From contig CAWJLS010000002.1 in the NCBI GenBank assembly GCA_963843755.1, positions 124,001 to 188,000 on the forward strand: a stretch of DNA of 64,000 nt, given 5' to 3'. Position numbers and translations under genes: made by a program. Below, piece after piece: positions 58,871 to 64,000 of this stretch. Source of the stretch: CAWJLS01 sp963843755 (GTDB lineage: Bacteria > Acidobacteriota > Thermoanaerobaculia > Multivoradales > DATKCC01). Positions within the stretch are counted from its first letter, which is position 1, and every line of letters begins with the position of its first letter. The notes beneath the pieces were generated by a model. It saw nothing but the letters and a program-made list of their open reading frames with translations. It did no database searches and had not been told where the DNA came from.

Positions 58871-58940
58871 ACGCAGCAGAAATCCCCAGTGCTGCCCGCT
58901 GAGCTCGCGACCCAGGATCTCTCCGGGGGGGAGCGTTGTG

Positions 58941-59237
58941 ATGTCCCTGCGGCACCCTGCGCTTTGGTTTGGGGTGTTCGCAGCAGCCAGCCGTCTGGTT
59001 CTTGGACTCATTGTGGCGGTGTGGTCGAGCATGAACCCTGAAGCCGATATGTTGGCGCTGTTCGATCTACCGACCCTGGGTGTCTACGCCTTGATCGCCA
59101 AACTCGGAGGTCAAGTCGAGATACGTGATGCCGGAGATCTTCGCTACCTGGCTGCTGGAGTCGTGGTCTGGTTTGCGCTCGCATACGTCGTAGCGCATCT
59201 GTTTCTCATGGTCCGGCGGGCTCGGTCGGGTAGCTAG
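58941..59237 (+). CDS. small membrane protein, possible immunity cassette
   Basis: The 98-residue protein has two clear membrane helices (about 9-28 and 67-91) and a moderately hydrophobic segment between (about 40-55). No family is recognised. ATG at 58941 follows a GGGGGGGAG run by 8 nt. It sits between two regulator scraps without an adjacent toxin tip, so if it is an immunity gene its toxin has been lost. Confidence 0.5.
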   Translation: MSLRHPALWFGVFAAASRLVLGLIVAVWSSMNPEADMLALFDLPTLGVYALIAKLGGQVEIRDAGDLRYLAAGVVVWFALAYVVAHLFLMVRRARSGS

Positions 59238-59330
59238 GATAGCGGCTCCGCGCCGTCGGGTGGTGGCTACCAGCTGGCCGGGTCCATGGGATGCGATACG
59301 CGACCTGCTTCAACGGCCAGGGTGGTCTCT

Positions 59331-59590
59331 CTATCGGGCTGACAATCCCTGGACCTTGCGCTTGAAGAGGAAGGCCCCGAGGAAGGGCTTGACGAGTGCC
59401 TTGTCCTCGTCGGGTAGCTTCTGGACCTCCTGAAACTGCTCGAGGAGCTCGCGATCCTCGAAGCGGGCCTTGGCGGCCTCGTCGGTGACGCCTTCGAGCA
59501 GGTAGTCGCCGGTGACGGCGAGGGCGTCGGCGAGGCGCTTCAGGGTGTCGGCCGAGGGCCGGGGCGCGCGACAGCCCGACGAATTGACCC
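59331..59590 (-). pseudogene. 5'-truncated second XRE-type regulator
   Basis: The minus strand encodes PRPSADTLKRLADALAVTGD, YLLEGVTDEAAKARFEDREL, LEQFQEVQKLPDEDKALVKP and FLFKRKVQGLSAR, the second half of an XRE-type regulator: the last helices of the HTH domain, then a dimerisation helix pair. The first half is missing; about 40 bp upstream the sequence becomes Rhs core on the other strand. I infer truncation by insertion or recombination of the Rhs fragment. Its last 11 residues are duplicated at 49224-49259. Confidence 0.6.
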
Positions 59591-59629
59591 GTTGTCTCGG
59601 GTGTCGACGTTGTGCAACTGGCGACGAGC

Positions 59630-60563
59630 GATCAGCTATCCTGGCTCGGTGACGGCGACGTACGGATACGACTGCGCCGATCGCCAGGAGAGCCTGACGG
59701 TCCAGGTGGGGTCCGACCTGGCGATTCAGACGGAGGTGATCACGCACTGCTCGACGATCGAGGCCGGCAACGGCTACACGGTCGACGGGACAGGGGACGT
59801 GACCTTCCAGGCCGGGGACACGGTCGTGCTCGACGACGGCTTCTCGGTGCTCTCCGGTGGGAGCTTCACCGCGATCGACGACGGCGTGGCCGGCACCACG
59901 GAGGTGGTGCGCAGCTACATCTACCAGCCGGATCAGTACTACCTGACCTCGGCCTCCGGCCCCTGGGGAAGCCGGTCGTGGACCTACGACCGGATCGGCG
60001 CCAGCCCGGACACCTACGCCTACACCTCGAACGGCACCGGCAACACCCCCATCCTGGACCACGTCACCTTGGGAGTCGGCGGCACCCGCGCCTACACCTG
60101 GGACGCCGCCGGCAACCTCGACCAGGTGGCCGCCGGCGCCAACGTGATCGACTTCACCTTCGACCAGGCCAGCCGCCTGGCCTCGTCGGACCGGACCGCC
60201 GCGGGATCGACGGCAGGCTTCCTCTACGACGGAAGAGGCTTCCTCTCCGAGTCGGCCCAGACCGCCGGTGGCACCGCCCTCGTGGACCCGGTCTACGACT
60301 CGACCGGCCTCGTCCACGAGCTTGCACGCCAGGCCTCGCCGAGCGACCCGATCGAGCGGACCCTCTACCTCTACCTCGCCGGCCGCCCGATCGCCCAGCT
60401 CGGGATCGACGGCACCTGGGCCGACGCCACCTCGGGGGCTGGGGTCTACTACAACGTGAACCGCTGGTACCAACCCGCCACCGGCAGGTACACCCGGCCC
60501 GATCCCATCCGCCAGGTGGCTGGCCTGTTCTCAGGCCCAGCGCTCTACTCGAGGCCCCACTGA
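59630..60563 (+). pseudogene. displaced Rhs core-tip fragment with in-frame deletions
   Basis: From SYPGSVTATYGYDCADRQES onward the frame is nearly identical to 46755-48100 of the complete Rhs gene. It lacks three internal pieces: about 85 residues after LTVQVGS, nine residues at DRIG|ASPDTY, and about 65 residues at GIDGT|WADATSG. The last joins two similar GACGG(C/G)AC words. All keep the frame. No start codon or N-terminal domain precedes it. After RPDPI the sequence departs (RQVAGLFSGPALYSRPH) with no DPLGL boundary or toxin domain. It is a broken, recombined copy, possibly a donor for gene conversion. Confidence 0.7.
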
Positions 60564-61048
60564 GCACCACCCGCAGAGCCTTGGAGGAGGCGTTGGCCCT
60601 GGCACAGAGATCCTTGCCGGAAGAGGCGCTCGAGCTCCTGGACAGAAATTTGGCGGATGCCCGAGAGGCGAAGGACTCTCATTCGGTTGCCGTCTTCGCC
60701 AAGAACGCCGCGGTCATCAGCTCGAATGTCGGAGACTCTCAACGTGCGGTCGACTACTACGCCGAGGCCATCGAGAGCCAACCCGGAGATGACGATCTTC
60801 TGATCGCCTGGGCGGACGAGTACGAGAGGCTGGGGCAGGAGAAGCGCGCACGTGAAATTCTGTCCAAGTGCTGCGAGATTGCCCTGCTGGAGGGGGACGA
60901 GGTTTTCACTTGGGACCTGACGTGTGAACGGCATTGCCTCGCATCCAGCGATTCTTTCTCCAGTAGAAACCTAGAGAGGATCCCCCTGCCGGTCTTGGCC
61001 GGGAAGAACCGGGCGCGGCTTCTCTCCTGGAGTCCGGCTTCGCCATGA
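60560..61048 (+). CDS. TPR-like helical protein, candidate immunity gene with CTG or lost start
   Basis: The 162-residue protein reads STTRRALEEALALAQRSLPE, then EALELLDRNLADAREAKDS, NVGDSQRAVDYYAEAIESQP and DEYERLGQEKRAREILSKCC: alpha-helical hairpins of tetratricopeptide type for the first 110 residues, then a Cys/His-containing tail. No ATG or GTG lies near the beginning. A CTG at 60560 overlaps the Rhs stop as CTGA, exactly where the full Rhs unit has ATGA, so the start may have decayed from ATG or CTG may be used. The family of immunity proteins includes helical-repeat members; this is inferred. Confidence 0.5.
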   Translation: MSTTRRALEEALALAQRSLPEEALELLDRNLADAREAKDSHSVAVFAKNAAVISSNVGDSQRAVDYYAEAIESQPGDDDLLIAWADEYERLGQEKRAREILSKCCEIALLEGDEVFTWDLTCERHCLASSDSFSSRNLERIPLPVLAGKNRARLLSWSPASP

Positions 61049-61106
61049 GGATCGTGAGGGAGCCGCCACGCGGACCTACCCGCTCCACGATCACCTTTGC
61101 ACGCCT

Positions 61107-61616
61107 CTACTTCGTGAAGTCTTGCGTGATCCACCAGGTGTCGCCCCGGCGGGCGGCACCGATGCCGATGCGGGTGAAGCGGGGGTCGAGGAGGTTGGCG
61201 CGGTGCTCGGCGCTGGCCAGGAAGCGGTCCTGGGCGTAGGCGGCGGGGTTGGGGGCGTTCTCGACCCGAATGAGGTTCTCGCCCGCGGCGGTGAACGGGA
61301 TGCCCGCGGCCTGGAGGCGGCCGGCGACGTCCAGGCCCTGGGGATCGACGTGGGCGAAGTAGCCCAGGTCGCGCATCTCTTCGCTGTGCCGCCGGGCGAC
61401 GTCGGCGATGTCCTGGTCGAAGGTGAGCGGGGCGAGGCTGGCGTCGGTTCGGGCCTGGTTGACGAGCTGGAAGGAGGTGGCCTCGACGCTCGCCGCGCTC
61501 TGGACGGTGGGGTCGGTGGGGCTGCCGCCGCCTGAGCCGCCGCCGCAGCCCGCGGACCAGAGCGGCAGGAGCAGGAGGAGTGCGAGGCTCGAGCGGAGGG
61601 GAGGGCGGACGTTCAT
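61107..61616 (-). CDS. CAP-superfamily (SCP/PR-1-like) lipoprotein
   Basis: The 169-residue protein has a lipobox (WSAGC, Cys24), a Gly/Ser-rich spacer, then a bacterial CAP domain: LVNQARTDASLAPLTFDQDI, VARRHSEEMRDLGYFAHVDP (with His and Glu of the central pocket), AAGENLI, and SAEHRANLLDPRFTRIGIG ending WWITQDFTK. The fold is widespread and its bacterial function is mostly unknown. It is monocistronic, convergent with the Rhs island, and marks the return to stable backbone DNA. Confidence 0.85.
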   Translation of the reverse strand: MNVRPPLRSSLALLLLLPLWSAGCGGGSGGGSPTDPTVQSAASVEATSFQLVNQARTDASLAPLTFDQDIADVARRHSEEMRDLGYFAHVDPQGLDVAGRLQAAGIPFTAAGENLIRVENAPNPAAYAQDRFLASAEHRANLLDPRFTRIGIGAARRGDTWWITQDFTK

Positions 61617-61677
61617 AGATCCATTGAGCTTACTGCATCATCGGCCGGTGCGGGGCCTGGCCTCGGGGGGCCCGACC

Positions 61678-62385
61678 TCAGAAGGTGTAGCCGAGACCGA
61701 TGGTGCCCCAGACGTGGTTGCCTTCCACCCCGGAGAGGTCGTGATCGGCAGTCTGGACGCCGACCGTCAGGGTCGCGGCGTCGGAGAGCTGGTAGGGGAC
61801 GGTCACACCCAAGCCGTAGTAGGTGTAGTCGCTGCCGGCATCGGGTGCGACATGGCCGACCGTGGCCAGGAGGTCGATGGACGCCTTGTCGTTCACCGCG
61901 ATGGAGTAGCCCAGGGCCTCCTGGGCGGTGAACGCCTTCAAGGTGACGTCGTAGAAGGCGTAGGTGTCCGTCGAGACGGGACCGAGGCTGCCGTTGAGGC
62001 CGAGAAAGCCCTCGTAGGTCTCTTTGTCGCCCGAGTCGAGCCGCGGATAGGTGTACGTCGTCAGGCCGACGTCGAGGCTCCAGGTGTCGTTCAGGGCGAT
62101 GCCGTAGCCGGCGAAGTAGTCGATCTCGAGCTCGTACCCCGACTCGGTCGGCGCACTGGCCCAGGCCCCGACGTAGCCGTCGCCGACGGTCAGCTTGACC
62201 GACGGTTGAACCGCGCCCTCGGCCAGCTTCACGCCGCGGAAGACGTAGGCGCTCGCGTAGGTCAGGTCTGCCGAGACGGAGTAGGACTTTGCCGCCGCTG
62301 GGGCCGGAGCGGTCGTCTGGGCCCCGGCGGACAGTGCCCCGAGGATCAGGGCAACGGAGAAGAAGGGGAGCAGTCTCTTGTTCAT
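61678..62385 (-). CDS. TorF-family putative porin
   Basis: The 235-residue protein has a signal peptide (about 1-20, ending SAGA). The barrel opens with VSADLTYASAYVFRGVKLAEGAVQPS, the hallmark of the TorF/CHP02001 porin family, and ends with a C-terminal strand finishing in Phe (WGTIGLGYTF). Amphipathic strands alternate throughout. In proteobacteria these genes often sit next to ammonium transporter and PII genes, as here (amt is divergent, 240 bp away), suggesting a role in nitrogen uptake. ATG at 62385 was chosen at the signal peptide. Confidence 0.8.
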   Translation of the reverse strand: MNKRLLPFFSVALILGALSAGAQTTAPAPAAAKSYSVSADLTYASAYVFRGVKLAEGAVQPSVKLTVGDGYVGAWASAPTESGYELEIDYFAGYGIALNDTWSLDVGLTTYTYPRLDSGDKETYEGFLGLNGSLGPVSTDTYAFYDVTLKAFTAQEALGYSIAVNDKASIDLLATVGHVAPDAGSDYTYYGLGVTVPYQLSDAATLTVGVQTADHDLSGVEGNHVWGTIGLGYTF

Positions 62386-62624
62386 GAGGGTCGGGGTCGG
62401 TGGGTCGTGGTGGCTTCGTCGATGGCCGGAACTTACCATCGGCGAACAGCGCTCCGACCCGCCCCGCCGGTCGCCCCGGCCAGCCCCTCCGGGTAGGCGC
62501 CCTGTCTCTTATACTGGAGAAGCACCTCCCGACGAAGAGCGGACGTTCTGCGCCGCGCTCACGAACCTTCATCCTCACGTTCAAGCCTTTGACCCGGAGA
62601 GGGTCTGCACAAGAGGGGTCCGAG

Positions 62625-63863
62625 ATGATCATCGACACCGGAAACACCGCCTTCATGTTGCTTTGCGCCAGCTTGGTGATGCTCATGACACCGGGGTTGG
62701 CGTTCTTCTACGGCGGGCTGGTCGGCCGCAAGAACGTCTTGACGATCATGATCCAGAGCTTTGTCTCCATGGGGTGGACGACGGTCCTTTGGTGGGCCTT
62801 CGGGTTTTCTGCCTGCTTCAGTGGCGATCTCAAGAGCGGCACCGACTTCGCCGGCATCATCGGAAACTTCGACTGGGCGTTTCTCCGCGGCATCACTCTG
62901 GACACGCCGTCGCCGATCAATTCGACCATCCCCATGATTGTCTTCTGCGCTTACCAGATGATGTTCGCCATCATCACCCCGGCCCTGATCACCGGCGCGT
63001 TCGCCAATCGCGTCACCTTCAAGGCCTACATGCTGTTCCTGACCGCCTGGTTGATTCTGGTCTACTTCCCCTTCGTCCACATGATCTGGGGCGGCGGCCT
63101 GCTGGCCAGTTGGGGCGTGCTCGATTTCGCGGGTGGCATCGTCGTCCACAACATCGCCGGTCTCGCGGCGCTGGCCTCGGTCTTGTACGTGGGCAAGCGC
63201 AAGGTGCTGGACCGGGGTCCGCACTCGATCCCGCTGGTCGCCCTGGGGACGGGCCTGCTCTGGTTCGGCTGGTACGGCTTCAACGCCGGCAGCGAGTTTC
63301 GTGTCGACGCCGTCACCGCCGTCGCCTTCATCAATACCGACATCGCCGCCAGCTTCGCCGCCATCGCCTGGCTCTGCGTCGACTGGATGACGACGAGAAA
63401 GCCCAAGTTCCTGGGTCTGCTGACGGGCGCCGTCGCGGGTCTCGCGACGATCACGCCGGCCGCGGGATACGTCTCGCCCGCGACCGCCGCCCTGATCGGG
63501 CTCATCGCCGGGGTGGTCTGCTTCTACGCCGTGGCGCTCAAGAACCGGCTCGGCTGGGACGACGCGCTCGACGTCTGGGGCGTCCACGGCGTCGGCGGGC
63601 TCATCGGGATCATTCTGTGCGGCGTCTTCGCGACCACGGCGTTCAACCCGGCCGGGGTCGACGGACTGCTGCGCGGCAACCCGCACTTCTTCCTCGTCGA
63701 GTGCGCCGCGGTCTTGCTGTCGTCGGTCTGGGCCTTCGTCTTCACCTACGGCATGCTCTGGCTGATCGACCGGATCACGCCGGTCAAGGTCGACGAGGCC
63801 GGCGAGTCGGTCGGCCTGGACATGGCGTTGCACGGCGAGGCCGCCTACCTCGAAGGCGTCTGA
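62625..63863 (+). CDS. amt: ammonium transporter
   Basis: The 412-residue protein has the eleven-helix Amt fold. Landmarks are NTAFMLLCASLVMLMTPGLA, FFYGGLVGRKNVL, FANRVTFKAY and FPFVHMIWGGG. The pore histidine pair is H175 (VVHNIAGL) and H321 (GVHGVGG), followed by a cytoplasmic tail. Amt trimers conduct ammonium inward under nitrogen limitation and are gated by a PII protein; no glnK gene is in the window. ATG at 62625 lies after AGAGGGG. A TATACT at 62510-62515 is the best -10-like word upstream; no sigma-54 site was found. Confidence 0.93.
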   Translation: MIIDTGNTAFMLLCASLVMLMTPGLAFFYGGLVGRKNVLTIMIQSFVSMGWTTVLWWAFGFSACFSGDLKSGTDFAGIIGNFDWAFLRGITLDTPSPINSTIPMIVFCAYQMMFAIITPALITGAFANRVTFKAYMLFLTAWLILVYFPFVHMIWGGGLLASWGVLDFAGGIVVHNIAGLAALASVLYVGKRKVLDRGPHSIPLVALGTGLLWFGWYGFNAGSEFRVDAVTAVAFINTDIAASFAAIAWLCVDWMTTRKPKFLGLLTGAVAGLATITPAAGYVSPATAALIGLIAGVVCFYAVALKNRLGWDDALDVWGVHGVGGLIGIILCGVFATTAFNPAGVDGLLRGNPHFFLVECAAVLLSSVWAFVFTYGMLWLIDRITPVKVDEAGESVGLDMALHGEAAYLEGV

Positions 63864-63871
63864 GGGCGCTC

Positions 63872-63905
63872 CGGGCCTGGGGGCGACCTGTCGTTCCCGG
63901 GCCCG
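63872..63905 (+). terminator. possible terminator hairpin after amt
   Basis: CGGGCCTGGG (63872-63881) pairs with CCCGGGCCCG (63896-63905), ten pairs with one G-U, starting 9 bp after the amt stop. No T tract follows, so termination strength is uncertain. Confidence 0.35.
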
Positions 63906-63971
63906 TCCCGTCGGCCGCCGTCGGTGCCGCCGGCGCGGCCGGCGGGAGCGTCGAGACGCGGCGCGAAGGGA

Positions 63972-64000
63972 CTAGAAGAGGGAGGGGGAGCCGTCGCCGT
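63972..64000 (-). CDS. possible 3' end of a leftward gene (partial)
   Basis: On the minus strand the last 29 bases read GDGSPSLF followed by TAG. The peptide is protein-like for a C-terminus, but only eight codons are visible, and other frames cannot be excluded. Confidence 0.25.

Noticed and set aside
63864..63971. Small gene after amt
   Set aside because: The stretch is extremely GC-rich with short frames and only weak hairpins; nothing supportable.
1..64000. CRISPR arrays, tRNA and rRNA genes
   Set aside because: No regularly spaced direct repeats, no cloverleaf-like GTTCRANNC context with acceptor stem, and no rRNA-like blocks were found on reading both strands.

Overview
The window is very GC-rich, gene-dense DNA from a Gram-negative, respiring bacterium: there are lipoproteins, beta-barrel porins, Tat and Sec exports, many multihaem cytochromes c and an Alternative-Complex-III-like locus. 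The gene style (ActB fusion, Rhs proteins, Cys-rich secreted peptides, several toxin-antitoxin pairs) suggests an Acidobacteriota-type or similar deep-branching didermic lineage. That assignment is a guess from gene content only. No rRNA, tRNA or CRISPR array was seen.

1-17.5 kb: the tail of a cytochrome c oxidase subunit II, an FAD monooxygenase, two back-to-back toxin-antitoxin loci (one with a decayed MazF-like toxin), an M1 aminopeptidase, a cytosine deaminase, a cell-surface repeat protein with an IPTL-CTERM-like tail, and a TMEM175-type channel. Then comes an anaerobic respiration operon read leftwards: porin, octahaem HAO-family cytochrome, napD, napA, napB. A Crp/Fnr-shaped palindrome lies at about -41.5 of its best promoter. 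A DMT exporter and an antitoxin/zeta-kinase pair follow.

17.4-34.3 kb: an almost unbroken leftward gene train and the most unusual part of the window. Its promoter-proximal part encodes ActA (pentahaem), ActB (molybdopterin-like/Fe-S fusion) and ActE (lipoprotein cytochrome c). It continues with a cytochrome-bd subunit-I-like membrane protein in place of the NrfD-like ActC/ActF subunits, then two membrane cytochromes c and a dihaem cytochrome fused to an ethylbenzene-dehydrogenase-type haem domain. Downstream are five proteins, three of which carry the PCP_red domain: a tandem universal-stress protein with three copies and a zinc ribbon, a zinc-ribbon protein and a radical SAM/SPASM protein. 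An Mrp-type ATPase and a GNAT acetyltransferase lie between them. I propose a cofactor or assembly/regulation module for the hybrid respiratory complex.

34.5-43.2 kb: a cystathionine beta-synthase-like enzyme, a small Cys-rich secreted protein with a clear terminator, an SGNH-like/MBOAT acylation pair, adenine deaminase, and a large unrecognised protein with an N-terminal dinucleotide-binding motif.

43.5-61.0 kb: a plastic accessory island. A complete Rhs protein overlaps a membrane (immunity-like) gene by ATGA. Two displaced Rhs tips follow later, each with its own candidate immunity gene, and fragments of two XRE-type regulators are scattered between them. Lodged in the island is an integrative element: XRE regulator, divergent promoter, two SymE-like genes, primase-helicase, tyrosine recombinase, small gene. 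It is followed by 1.6 kb without convincing genes. That stretch holds two inverted copies of a roughly 300-bp repeat whose palindromes differ in sequence but keep pairing.

61.1-64 kb: a CAP-domain lipoprotein, a TorF-family porin and an ammonium transporter, then the possible end of a leftward gene at the window edge.
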